Shown piece by piece: positions 34,901-45,019 of a stretch of DNA of 64,000 nt. The stretch comes from Branchiostoma floridae. Its lineage: Eukaryota; Chordata; Leptocardii; Amphioxiformes; Branchiostomatidae. The position numbers were made by a program, and so were the translations under genes. Positions within the stretch are counted from its first letter, which is position 1. The number at the start of each line of letters is the position of its first letter. Where the stretch lies: positions 767,137 through 831,136 of the forward strand of contig NC_049981.1 in the NCBI RefSeq assembly GCF_000003815.2, in the 5' to 3' direction. Below the pieces are notes generated by a model. It had not been told where the DNA came from, did no database searches, and saw nothing but the letters and a program-made list of their open reading frames with translations.

Positions 34901-37900
34901 CTCATCACTGTTGTCCCCACAGTCGTCTCTACCGTCACATCGGGCGGCCGGGTGGAACAGGGCTCCGTTGTCACAGGCAGAAGCGGCTGGGGAATAGAAG
35001 GGGAATCGTAAGGCCAAACAGAAAAGCCTACATTCCAACGGGGCAGCTTGTACATAAGGCCACAGCAAGTAAATTTTCGCACTCATTAATTTTCGCCTGA
35101 TTTCAGAATTAAAAAAAAAGATATTTTCCTCTGGTCGGTCGGAGTGACACTAGGGAGGTAGCCATGACTATACTCGTAGTTGTAGAACTCGTAGTTGCAG
35201 AACTGACTATACTCGTACTTGCAGTAAACAATGCAGTTTACTCACCACAGGACTCGTCACTCCCATCGCTACAATCTTTTATAGCATCACATACAGATGT
35301 CCAGTCGGCGTCATCTTTATCACATACAATGTGGCCGACAATACAGTCCTTTTTCAGATCCACACATTTTCCATCGCTACAGGACATCTCCCCTCCCCAC
35401 TCACCTGCAATTACCAATGGAAACATCTTAGCTACATTATTGAACTAGTTTAACTGTAATATCCAACACAAAAATTGGACTCACCCAAATTTTCGACTGA
35501 ACAGCACCAGTCTTTGTCAAAGAATGAACTTTCCACTGCTGTCGTGACGTCAGGTTTTGCACATAGAACACGTGATTCAGTGAGCAGTGGATCATAGGTT
35601 GCAGAAAGTTTATTTCAAGTCAAGATTTTAGCTACATATTGGAGCGACAATCATGATAAAAGGCAAGTGAGTACCTTTCGTACGCAAAATTCCTTTTTTA
35701 AGCTCCACTAAAGTGAGGATTTCAAGAAGAATTCTCGGTGAAGTAATGGTGAGATGGGGTTGGGTGAAATTGCTGTGACAAGAGTCGGAATAGTCTTAAA
35801 ATATAAAGAAATGAAAAGATAAAAGAGGAATTGACAAAAACATATACTAATATACAAATGAATATGTATTTGTCATCTGTGCCCATACTTACAGCAGTTC
35901 CGTTCGTCTGTACCATCTCCGCAGTCATCTATCCCATCACACACTTGTGTTTCGTTGACGGTGGCTCCGTTTGGACAGGTCTTTCCATCTGGATGAAAAA
36001 CAGCGTAAGAAAATCGGAAGAGTATCAACATATGTGTACACAGGCAAGTCTACGAAAACCTTATCTAACATGATTCAATGGTCAAAGCGGCTTCTGCATT
36101 GGATGCCCAGTGGTAAAAAAGTTCAGCAATACTAAGCGCTAAATGATTCTGTTCCAGTGCCGAGGCTCCCTCGGAAATTGTATTTTAGTGCTGAACCTTG
36201 TCCCAGCCCTCGTTTTTCAGTGCTGAACCCTTCTAACTCAGCTGTCGTTTTCCAGTGCTGAACCCCTCTCAGCTCTCGTTTTCCAGTGCTGAACCCCTCT
36301 CACTCAGCTCTCGTTTTTCAGTACTGAACCCCTCTCAGCTCCAGTTTTGCAGTGCTGAACCCCTCTCAGTTTCCCGTTTTACAGTGCTGAACCCTCACAC
36401 TCAGCAATCGTTTTTCAGTGCTGAACCTCTCTCAGCTCTCGATTTTCAGTGCTGAACCCCTCTCACCAAGCTCTCGTTATTCAGTACTAAAAACCCATCA
36501 CTCAGCTCTCGTTTTTCAGGCCTTAACCCCTCTAAGCACTGGTTTACCAGTGCTGAACTCATCTCAGCTTCTCGGTTACCAAAGTTGACGCCGCCTTTTC
36601 CAGTGGTGAGAACGCCTTTAATACCACTGGAGGCCTAGTTCTGACGACTATTCAGCACTTGAAATCATTTCACAGTTTTGCTATACACAGACCAATGTTA
36701 GTTGAATACAGCTGGTACACATATGCTGAAGCTATTCTACAACATTTATAGTACATAGTCAACTTGTAACAGAGTGCACTAGTGCTATTTATATAACTGA
36801 GTTCAAGATCCTATTCAAGATCCTTAAGTCTTGGAGACTTGATAACTTTCCTCTACCCATGTTCTTAATGGGAAAGAGTTAGCAGCAACTGTCACGATAC
36901 AGTAAATCCAGAAAAGGGTTGATCTGGGTATTTTTTTATCTGTCTTTCATCTTGTATTTGTATGTCCAAGACGCAATAAAGATGATTTTGATCATCTCTG
37001 TCATTAAGCTTTTATTGACTCATGATTGAAGATTTGCTGTCTTCTTCAAACCAACCCATCCCCTTGCCTTACCACAATCATTTTCATCGCTCCCGTCGTC
37101 ACAGTCCACTATCCCGTCACAAATCACCTCATGCACGTCACAGTCGCCGTCTGTGCAGACCGTCTTCTCAACTTCGGAGCAAGCTGTAAGAACATGTAAG
37201 AAACAGGGCCTGATATAATTCGAAAGCACCATTGTTGTTGCAGACACGAAGTGTTGTCAAATCGCAGCCACTTTTGAAAAAAAAAAACTTTCAGAACTGT
37301 GGCTAATCTGAAATGTTAAAACCTTGATTTTAGTTGATCCATTCTTGAATTTATTCCATTATTATTGGCTTACTTGCATTGTTTTCTGCTTATGATTTCT
37401 ACTTATTAAAGAAGCTATAATTATATAATATCGGCAGTATGTGCAGCCAGTAGGTACCCAAACGACCTTTGTTGTTAGTTGATGAAATATTGTGTTAAAC
37501 TTTCTTTCTTTCTTAGGAATCGGTAAAACACCAGTAAACAAAATGTTATCATGGGAAAATGTATAAAAAGATAGTGAAATCAAATGTGTAAGGTCGGATC
37601 TTTTTGTTTCCTTCTATTGCTGAATAGGTAGTACTGAGCACTTGCCTTGAAAAAGCTTGATCTCGATAATTTCACGTCTATTTTCACGAGGAAACTGAAG
37701 ACGCCACGACTGCCCGGTGGTGAGGAGTCCAGTTAGGTCAAATTCTCCCTGGTCCTGATCTTTAAGTTCACCTCGAATGTATGGCACAACGGTCCAACGG
37801 CGTCCAATCAGACACAAGACTGTGACACCTGGACGTTTGTCATCTTTGATTCCCGTCTCAGAATCGACTTCCCTCTCAAACCAAATACGGACCCTGGATA

Positions 37901-38074
37901 GTTTCATGGACTCCTGCAGATCAAACGTCAGCTGCCAGGTGGCCTCATCATCTCCGCGTCTCCAAGTCGTCTTGAAGTTGTTATCCAGGACGTAGCCGGA
38001 GACCCGTCGGACGCCGTCGTCGTCCAGCCATTCGTCCGGTGTCACCCATGTCGGGTCGGTCTCCACCCAACCAC
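29484..38074 (-). CDS. chimeric multidomain seven-transmembrane receptor (LDLa, kringle, somatomedin B, 7TM)
   Basis: Ten minus-strand exons join in phase: 38074-37646 (galactose-binding-like), 37183-37073, 35988-35893, 35404-35246 and 34986-34891 (one LDLa each), 34623-34384 (kringle), 34086-34023 plus 33364-33174 (second kringle), 32426-32264 (somatomedin B), and 31908-29484 (cysteine-rich region, 7TM and tail). The visible part encodes about 1323 residues. It should lie in the plasma membrane with the modules outside. The 7TM core has class B/adhesion marks: TM6 [10 protein letters not shown]7 NASQGLLL, and the CW pair in the second extracellular loop. No GPS/GAIN cleavage motif was seen before TM1, so it is closer to Methuselah-like or orphan 7tm_2 receptors than to classic adhesion GPCRs. 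The first exon's donor is a GC type (CAAG then gcaagt). The true start and signal peptide lie upstream and are not certain. The ligand is unknown. Confidence 0.88.
32264..32426 (-). CDS. somatomedin B-like exon of the receptor
   Basis: The exon encodes a cysteine pattern ending [18 protein letters not shown], the compact C-x-C, C, CC core of somatomedin B domains; the last cysteine comes from the next exon. Splice phases are 1 in and 2 out. Such domains often mediate protein binding in extracellular proteins. Confidence 0.88.
32427..33173. other. receptor intron with a LINE-tail remnant
   Basis: A short aataaagtcc-(attc)n tail at about 32795-32820 marks a truncated LINE 3' end. Nothing else was recognised. 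Confidence 0.5.
33174..34086 (-). CDS. second kringle of the receptor, split over two exons
   Basis: The exon at 34086-34023 supplies [17 protein letters not shown]. The exon at 33364-33174 supplies [28 protein letters not shown] and [10 protein letters not shown]. The six kringle cysteines are all present. The join is in phase 2. The intron between them carries the 103 bp junction repeat. Confidence 0.88.
33365..33790. repeat. 103 bp minisatellite duplicating the kringle exon junction
   Basis: The junction motif tgccctgtac recurs at 33361, 33464 and 33567, and again at 33670, a constant period of 103; a diverged fifth copy (tgcac) is at 33773. On the minus strand each unit holds an acceptor (tgtacag) followed by about 70 bases of the kringle exon start and then intron. 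As 103 is not a multiple of three, each copy shifts frame. The minus strand is open in all three frames, giving long spurious open frames. Confidence 0.95.
33791..34022. other. receptor intron remainder
   Basis: Nothing was recognised between the minisatellite and the first half of the second kringle. Confidence 0.5.
34384..34623 (-). CDS. first kringle exon of the receptor
   Basis: A complete kringle is held in one 80-codon exon entering and leaving at phase 1. Motifs are [42 protein letters not shown] and WMYCDD. All six cysteines are present. Kringles bind proteins or lysine-like ligands; specificity cannot be read here. Confidence 0.93.
34891..37183 (-). CDS. four LDLa exons of the receptor
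   Basis: Exons 37183-37073, 35988-35893, 35404-35246 and 34986-34891 each encode one LDL-receptor class A module and are phase 1 at both ends. The calcium-cage motif is clear: [47 protein letters not shown] and [16 protein letters not shown]. The third has an extended loop between its first and later cysteines. Symmetric phases explain easy shuffling. Confidence 0.92.
35405..35892. other. receptor intron, nothing recognised
   Basis: Part of it (35505-35610: caaagaatga, acatagaacacgtgattcag) resembles 32060-32140 in another intron of the same gene, so a small dispersed or duplicated segment is shared. Confidence 0.4.
36150..36600. repeat. minisatellite, ~31-35 bp unit (cagtgctgaacccctctcag)
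   Basis: About a dozen imperfect units read cagtgctgaaccc followed by ctctcagctctcgttttc. Some have a four-base insertion (ctcactcag), giving alternating 31 and 35 bp lengths. It lies in a receptor intron. Confidence 0.9.
36601..37072. other. receptor intron, LINE-tail-like remnant
   Basis: A segment ending near 36990 (acgcaataaagatgattttg) looks like an old retroelement 3' end with a polyadenylation signal. No host exon was seen. Confidence 0.35.
37184..37645. other. receptor intron, nothing recognised
   Basis: AT-rich and without repeats or exons that I could identify. Confidence 0.5.
37646..38074 (-). CDS. galactose-binding/discoidin-like exon of the receptor
   Basis: The 143-codon exon carries [28 protein letters not shown] and LSRVRIWF, the pattern of a discoidin-like jelly roll in which aromatic and basic residues lead into a strand ending RVRIWF. 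It ends [11 protein letters not shown] at a GC-AG intron donor. It is more diverged than the two discoidin domains of the plus-strand neighbour. The F5/8 type C assignment is by pattern only. Confidence 0.7.
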
Positions 38075-38221
38075 CTGACGGTTAACAGCATATCGTTAAT
38101 ATTTGTACAGAGGTACGATTACCTACCCACCTCTGCAAACATGAGAAGATGGGGGTGAAGAGAGTGCGTGCTGCGCGCGCGCGAGAGAGAGAGGGGGGGG
38201 GGGGGGGACTACGTACGTCAC

Positions 38222-38304
38222 CTACTGAATTGAATGTGCCGTAGCTATAGGACAAGGACGGTGCAGGTACTAGGTGGAGACACGACAGAGTGCTATCGGC
38301 CGCA
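38222..38304 (-). CDS. possible upstream exon of the receptor
   Basis: An acceptor (ttctcttccag) precedes a frame reading ADSTLSCLHLVPAPSLSYS that exits at phase 1 before gtgacg, matching the entry phase of the 37646-38074 exon. No start codon or signal peptide was found in frame. Confidence 0.35.
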
Positions 38305-39390
38305 CTGGAAGAGAAGAGGGCACTGAGGAGGAGGAAAATAAGAGAGGACTAAAATTTCGTTGATTTTGTTAGGAAAGGTGCAGAAAGCGGACGAAGGGGA
38401 AAGAGTGTGCCAGACGATGGATCAGCAATTCTGGCAGGTATGTCGTGCGGGGGCTTGTCGGGGTCCATGAACGACCGCGCCGACTATGTGCAAGTTGTAT
38501 CATTACGAAATACGCGTCGATAATTTCACGAAAGGCCAGGCCGTACCTTACGTGAGTAGTGTCGTGGCGGACAGAGAAGTCTGGAAGGAGAGGGTGGACT
38601 TGGTCCGGGCAAGCAGCCCGCGATGATGATGATGATGTCGTGGCGTACCCCGCTAGCCTTTATATACAACGGCAAGACCGACTACAATACTACAGGACAT
38701 TTTAGACTATCCGTACAATGCCATACACCAGACCGAACGGCCAACCCCAATATCGTTTAAGGCAGAAAGGCCAGGTCGTCCCTATACATGGGCAGTGGCA
38801 ACAGCAAGACCTACTACAATAATACTACAATAGTACAGACCATATTAGATCTCCCGTATAATACATAAAGACTTTACGGCGCGGTCGGGCATGGACCCCG
38901 ACAGGCCCTTGCATCCCTGAAATGCGTTTGATCGACGCGCATTTCGTGATAATGCGGCTAACACATGGACGGCGCGGTCGGGTATAGACCCCGACAGGGC
39001 CCGGCATCCCTGACTGCGCTTGCTGACAATTTCGTGACATTAACGAGGCGCATTAATTTCGTGATAATGCGGCTCACACATGGACTCATGGTGCCCGACA
39101 GAAACAAGAAACATGTTCCCAAATCCTTGTTATTTAATAGCCAATGTTTCAAAAGACATATAGAACAAATCCTGCACACAGCAGGCGATTGGACCGTATT
39201 AGCCAACCTCGACAGACAAGTGAACTTCCCAGACGAAAAAGCAGTAACAAAATCCTCTATTGTTGTATCAAACATGGTGTCCTATTGTGAGTACAGTATC
39301 ATAGAAATTCATCATGAATAGCTTGTTTCTTACCCGTCAGCGCAACCGAACCTGACAGACAGTGGCACAGACCCCACAGCAGTACAAGTG
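38305..39390. repeat. inverted and direct repeat block
   Basis: The phrase ggcgcggtcgggcatggacc with ccgacagg recurs at about 38878, 38971 and, inverted, at about 38450-38490 (gtcggggtccatgaacgacc). cgataatttcacgaaa near 38517 and tttcgtgataatgcggct near 38942 and 39057 are also inverted to each other. This looks like a rearranged DNA transposon. A TATA-like tatataaag on the minus strand near 38660 could be a promoter, but it sits next to repeat DNA. Confidence 0.5.
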
Positions 39391-39835
39391 ATGTTCTGGT
39401 GTGATACATGGTTCCCATTCTGCTGCAAAAAACTGCTGCAGGTACTACTTTTACCTCAACAGCTTCAGTTTCGTACCAGGCTCCTCGATGGTGCCTTAGT
39501 ATTGTTGAGTAAACCGTGTTCTGATGGCGAAAGTTTTCATTCGACGGCGGCTACATTCCAGGCTAGTTGACTGGCATTCCCTTTTACAGATCGAGTTATA
39601 ACGTTGTAACCAGCCGGTGTACATCAAATAGTTGTGACTATGTTTCTAGCTCGCTTGTCAAAAATTGGTAAAAATGCTATATGTGATCGGTTGGCCACCC
39701 AAATTGCAAAAAAATGTCAACATTATCACCACCCAAAACTGGACTAATCCAAAATTGTTCCTGTCTAAAAGTATAGACAACGCAAAAAATTGTCCATTGG
39801 AAGAATGGACCATTCCAAAACTATCGCATGCAAAT
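39391..39835. other. unassigned stretch
   Basis: No gene or repeat was recognised with confidence. Confidence 0.4.
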
Positions 39836-40127
39836 TGTCACCTGCGTGGTCTCGTTGGAATCTTGGATGAAGGTTTGTAGGTGTATCAAATACTTGTCTG
39901 ATTACTTACCTATAAAATGTCATATGACCACAAGGGTATGCTAGTAATGAAGGATACCCGATCCCGTATTGTCGCATTCGAAACATGTACACATAAAGCC
40001 AACACTCTTGATTACTTTGGCGTCGTGCAACTCCGTGTCAGACCCAGCCAAGGTATGCCATCTACAGAACCCCCTACCCCACCACCCCCAAAACGCGATC
40101 ATGGCGATCGCGGCTTGCTTCTGTCTA

Positions 40128-41420
40128 GGGCTGGGTACCGGTACGGTGTACCGGTACAAAACCGGTTTTTCTTATTGTACCGGTCCGGAAAAACCGGACC
40201 TGAAAAAATTTGGTAGACCGGATGTTGGACCTATTAGAACATCAACAGATTATATGATCAGGAATTCACCGGTCGAAAAAAACTAGCAAGAGCGAAGCAG
40301 GGTAGATATACGTTTATGAAGGTTAGACATCCAGGTAAGCAATATTCAAATACAATTCAATCTCTACAACTGGATAAAAAACGGATATTTACTTCCGGAC
40401 GTTTCGAGTGACATCCATCACTCTTCTTCAGCAAAAGCAGAATGAACTAGTCAGAAAAATTCAATACCAGTACAGCTAACTAGAAAAACTGACAAACCCC
40501 ACTCCACCCTCAGACAGAAGTTGGTCCATCCAAAGGACCGTGTACAGAAATGCACCAAATCTGACGTCATCTACAGACTTAAGTGTGAAGGTCCACAGTG
40601 CAACGACACCTACATTGGAGAAACCAGTCAACCACTGAAGGCTAGGTACAAACAACACTGCCGGGCTACAGCAAGTGGATACTCTTCTGCCATCTACCAC
40701 CACACTCAGCTACACCAAGGACATTCCTTCAGACTGGATACTACAGACATTCTTGACCGCGAACCACGGTGGTACGAACGGGGTGTCAAGGAGGCCATCT
40801 ACGAGCGGATCTACAACCCCACCTTGAACCGGAAGGGAGGACTGCGCGTAGAACTTTCCAGTACATGGGACCCCGCCTTGCACAACAAAGGACAATAGTT
40901 TTTTCCTATGGTATTGTCTGACCATAGGAACTATGCTAACATGATTTGCATTTGTGTAACCTTTTGCATATGATCCTAACGATTTAGTGGTTAAACCAGT
41001 TTTTCTAGTTAGCTGTACTGGTATTGAATTTTTCTAACTAGTTCATTCTGCTTTTGCTGAAGAAGAGTGATGGATGTCACTCGAAACGTCCGGAAGTAAA
41101 TATCCGTTTTTTATCCAGTTGTAGAGATTGAATTGTATTTGAATAAAACAGGGTAGATATAGTTTATAGTCATTTTTACAATGTTTTGCGGTCAATCGTA
41201 CAGAGGCAGTTAGTCTTGCAAGAATTTATAATGGCAGTGGGAGTAAAACAAACGACAAAACATGCTTTCTTGTTGCGAAATGGGTCATTGTTTTCAGTAT
41301 ATCGTCCATCCATATGGTTTCACATACTGAATCAGGTCCAGGTTCAGGTTTGGACCTGGACCTGATCTTTTGGACCTGAATCGTACCTGGGCCTGAATTT
41401 TCTTTACCGGTACCCACCCC
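40128..41420. mobile_element. TIR element (GGGTACCGGTA family) split by a Penelope-like insertion
   Basis: The ends are ggctgggtaccggta and taccggtacccacccc. Bodies on both sides match the copies at 2815 and 57435. The Penelope-like insert is flanked by a direct repeat cagggtagatata at 40298-40310 and 41149-41161. Confidence 0.85.
40311..41148 (+). mobile_element. Penelope-like element remnant with GIY-YIG endonuclease
   Basis: About 140 bases at each end are inverted repeats of each other; each contains cgaaacgtccggaagtaaat and tgatggatgtcactcg. Between them lies a 125-codon frame (40521-40898) whose middle reads VIYRLKCEGPQC, TYIGETSQPLKARYKQH and REPRWYERGVKEAIY, the C-terminal GIY-YIG domain of Penelope-like retroelements. 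The reverse transcriptase is absent, so the copy is 5'-truncated. Inverted terminal repeats of this kind are known for the family. Confidence 0.88.
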
Positions 41421-41720
41421 TTCTGCTGTCTGTATGCCTGGTATCTTCAACAAAACGCCTCTTTTTGACTATTGGTAACAGAGGCCTGGAGTATCCTCCG
41501 TTTGAGTTTGGAGATGAATTGTTCAGGTGTGGAAGAAGTGGGACCAGAGTGCGTCTTACCACAGGGTGCTGATGTGACATTGGGGATAGTACAGATAGTA
41601 CCAAAGCTATCAAAAGCAAATATTCGTCTGCGTGGCCGCGTTAGATTCTGGGATGAATGCATGCAGGTGTATCAAATACCTGTCTGGTTCCCTTCCTATA
41701 AAACGTCCACAGGTAATTAA

Positions 41721-42205
41721 GCTGGGGATAGTCGAAAACACTTCAAACTGTAAACAACTAAGATGACCTATAACCCCGACAACATGTTAAAGGTAACACA
41801 TCGTAACCGTACAAGAAAAGTGATATTTTTGACAAAGATTGAAACAAATACACACAAATAAAGTTCAATTAGCTTGGGGAAGCTTTCTAGACGAACTCTG
41901 TCTCTTTATCAACCCGGAGATCTCATCTTGACGATTGATGGATCTTTTTTTTTTACTTTCTTGTTGCGTTTTGGTGATCATTGAACACAAATGTTCATGT
42001 GAAACGAATATCATGATATGCTAAAGACTGAATCATCATTTATTTTATCATTATTTAATTTGGACAGCTTGTGAAATGTTGGCCAACAAATTTAGATATT
42101 CTAATTTCAGGGGGATATAAGTCTTTACCTTTTTGTCAAATTTTGACTCATTCGATTGAAAAGTGAGCCTGTTTTAAAATCCCTTGTACTATTTTTTGAC
42201 CTAGC
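41721..42205. other. AT-rich spacer, nothing recognised
   Basis: No exon or repeat was identified. Confidence 0.4.
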
Positions 42206-42550
42206 CTCGTAACCAAGGATACATTCTCCTGTTCTGTCATGTATTAAAACCTCCAAATTTTCGTTGTTTTGTATGGCACTCCAAACATGTGTACTGTACG
42301 TAGATCCCATACTGTTGATTACTATGGCGTCGCATACCCCCGTATCAGATACATGTAGACCCAGCCAGTGCATTCCACCTACGAACCCCCCTCCCCCGAA
42401 AAGTTTGCAATGGCAAATGGCTTGATTCTGCACCTGGTGTCCAGCCTCTCTTCAGACAGCCGAGTGTCCTCCGTTAGAGTTTGTAAAGGAATTGTACAGG
42501 TGTGGTTCTAAGTAGTGGGACCTGTGTCTTATCACATGTGGTATATGTGA
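42206..42550 (+). pseudogene. degenerate copy B of the LDLa gene 5' end
   Basis: It parallels 43230-43590: acatgtgtactgtacg, ttgattactatggcg, cacctacgaacccc, an ATG at about 42415, and cctctcttcagacagccgagtg, then gtttgtaaaggaattgtacagg. A shortened signal region and decayed first LDLa mark it as non-functional. Confidence 0.75.
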
Positions 42551-42690
42551 CGTGTCAGATAGACCCAGGCCATTCCATCTACACCCCTATCCCGCAGTCA
42601 ATCATAGTGACCGGCTTGCTTCTCTCTGTATGCCTGGTATCTTCGACTAAAAGCCTCTCTTCAGACTACTTTGTCATCATCTTTCGTCTT
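42551..42690 (+). pseudogene. degenerate copy C of the LDLa gene start
   Basis: It carries catctacacccctatccc, then gtgaccggcttgcttctc and gcctctcttcagac, as in the functional start. The initiator ATG is changed to ATA, so it could not start there. Confidence 0.65.
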
Positions 42691-42959
42691 GCCTATATAT
42701 GATGTGTTTATATAAAGATACTTAGCATTCATTCATTAATTCATTCATTTCCTTCTTTTATTCCTCTGCTCTGGGAGAGCATAAAAATTATTTCCAATTA
42801 TGTACAAATATCAAAATATAAAACGCAACATAATTACACCTCCTCTCGCTTCAAAAGTTTCTGGAACAACCGTCCTGCGTTTCTGTTACAATTCTGCACA
42901 CACATAGTTACACCTCGTCTTGTCATAAACGTTTCTAGAACAACAGTCCTGTGTTTCTG

Positions 42960-43091
42960 TTTCATTCATTCATTCATTCATTCATTCATTCATTCATTCA
43001 TTCATTCATTCATTCATTCATTCATTCATTCATTCATTCATTCATTCATTCATTCATTCATTCATTCATTCATTCATTCATTCATTCATTC
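42960..43091. repeat. (ATTC)n microsatellite, ~33 copies
   Basis: The array is a perfect tetranucleotide repeat of about 132 bases, roughly 350 bases upstream of the LDLa gene start. Shorter ATTC runs lie at 42729-42750. Confidence 0.97.
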
Positions 43092-43437
43092 TTATCACTG
43101 GAGGTATATGCGGTGACCTTGATGGCAACCAATCATAGCCGTGCAAGTCACGTGATGCATCATCCGCCTGCCGTACTAATAACTTCTGGAGATTGCCGAG
43201 AATATTAATCAATTCTTTGTTGTTTATAGGCAGGGCAGTATGCCTATTGTCCCGTATTGTCACGCATCCTCTGGAGCCTGATAGCAGGAGTACAAACCCC
43301 GCATCATCGTAAGTTAAGGCATTCCAAAGATGTACACGTACATACAACACTGTTGATTACTTTGGCGCCGCGCACTAGCCGTGGTAGACTCTGAGCAAGG
43401 CTAGCCACCTACACCCCCCTCCCACCCCAAGCCAGGC

Positions 43438-45019
43438 ATGGCGACCAGTTTGCTTCTGTTTCTGTTGCTGGGATCTGTCTACCACGCCTCTCTTCAGAGC
43501 GTTGAGTGTCCTCAGTTCGAGTTTGGAGATGAATTCTTCAGATGTGGAAGTAGTGGAGACTGTGTCCTCGCCCAGGACGTTTGTGACGGCGAAGATGATT
43601 GTGCAGAAGGTTTAGATGAAGGAGATTGCTGGAGCAAAGCGTGTCCACAGTGGGCGCCCCCGGACGACTTTTTCAGGTGTGAAAGTAGTGGAGCCTGTGT
43701 CCATCAGTTGTACACATGTGACGGTAACCACGACTGTCCTGACGGTTCAGATGAGACGGATTGCTCGGGCGGAGGGTGTCCCCACCCCGAAGATTTCAGG
43801 TGTGAAAGTAGCGGAACTTGTATCCATCCGGCAAACCAATGTGACGGCATTGATGACTGTGCAGACGGCTCAGATGAGGAAGACTGCTGGACCAAGGAGT
43901 GTCCCGATTCCGACAACTACTTCAGGTGTGAACGTAGTGGAGCATGTGTTTATCAATCGAATACATGTGACGGTAACCGTGACTGTCCTGACTGGTCAGA
44001 TGAGAAGAATTGCTCAGTCGGAGAGTGTCCCTTTGCCGAAGATTTCATGTGTGAGAATAGTGGAGCATGTATCGTCGAATGGAATAGGTGTGACGGTAAT
44101 CATAATTGTCCTGACGGTTCGGATGAAAGGGATTGCTGGAGTGTAGAGTGTCTCGAACCCAACAATTTCAGGTGTAAAAGTAGTGGAACTTGTATCCATC
44201 CAGCAAACCAATGTAACGGCGTTCATGACTGTGCAGACGGTTCAGACGAGGAAGGCTGCTGGAGCAAAGAGTGCACCCAATGGTTACCCTTTGCCGTTTA
44301 CTTCAGGTGTGAAAGTAGTGGAGCATGTGTCCCTGAATGGTTTACGTGTGACGGGCGCTACGATTGTCATGACGGTTCAGATGAGAAGGATTGCTGGAGT
44401 GAAGAGTGTCCCTTTCACGACTATTTCAGGTGTAAAAGTAGTGGAGCCTGTGTCCAACAGTCTGGACTATGTAATGGTTACGATGACTGCCCTGACAGTT
44501 CGGATGAAGACTGCTCGAGTGAAGAGTGTCCCGATCCCGATTTTTTCAAGTGTGAAAGTGGTGAAACCTGTGTCCATCCGTCAAAGCATTGTAACGGCAT
44601 CAATGATTGTATCGACGGTTCAGATGAGAATTGCTGGGACACAGAGTGTCCCTTTAAGGACGCTATAAGGTGTGAAAGTAACGGAGCCTGCCTCAGTCCA
44701 GAACAATTTTGTGATGGACACCGTGACTGCCGGGACGGTTTAGCATTAGATGATGAAGATTGCGAAGAGTGCCCATATCCTAACGATTTCATGTGTGAAT
44801 ACGGTGGAATGTGCATCCGTCCGGAGAAACACTGTGACGGTTTCGAGGACTGTTTTGACCACTCAGATGAGGAAGACTGCTGGGGCAAGGAGTGCCTTGT
44901 GTCCGAGAGTTTCAAGTGTACAGTTAGCGCAAAATGTATCCTTGACACGAAGCGCTGCGATGGGATTGTCAACTGTCACCGCTATGACGTCCGCGACGAC
45001 TCCGATGAGAGTAGCTGCG
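43438..45019 (+). CDS. first exon: signal peptide and 12 tandem LDLa modules
   Basis: A cleavable signal peptide of about 20 residues is followed by 12 LDLa modules of about 40 residues in one exon, which ends at phase 1 (TGC G then gtaagc). Most modules keep CDG-x-x-DC-x-DGSDE-x-x-C; modules 6, 8 and 9 have CNG, module 10 has an insertion ([10 protein letters not shown]), and module 12 is extended ([13 protein letters not shown]). Modules 3 and 6 are nearly identical even in codons, pointing to recent internal duplication. LDLa modules usually sit one per exon, as they do later in this gene. Confidence 0.95.

Larger units (their letters stand above)
39836..41720 (+). pseudogene. degenerate copy A of the LDLa gene 5' end, interrupted by a transposon
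   Basis: The segment 39836-40127 carries a flank with cctataaaatg, the cccgtattgtcgcattcg block, ttgattactttggcg and an ATGGCGATCGCGGCTTGCTT start. It resumes at 41421 after the TIR element with a signal-like stretch and tttgagtttggagatgaatt, matching the first LDLa of the gene at 43438. From 41630 another flank (gtgtatcaaatacctgtctgg, cctataaaacg) resembles 39880-39910, so the unit was tandemly repeated. It is not translatable as a working protein. Confidence 0.75.
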
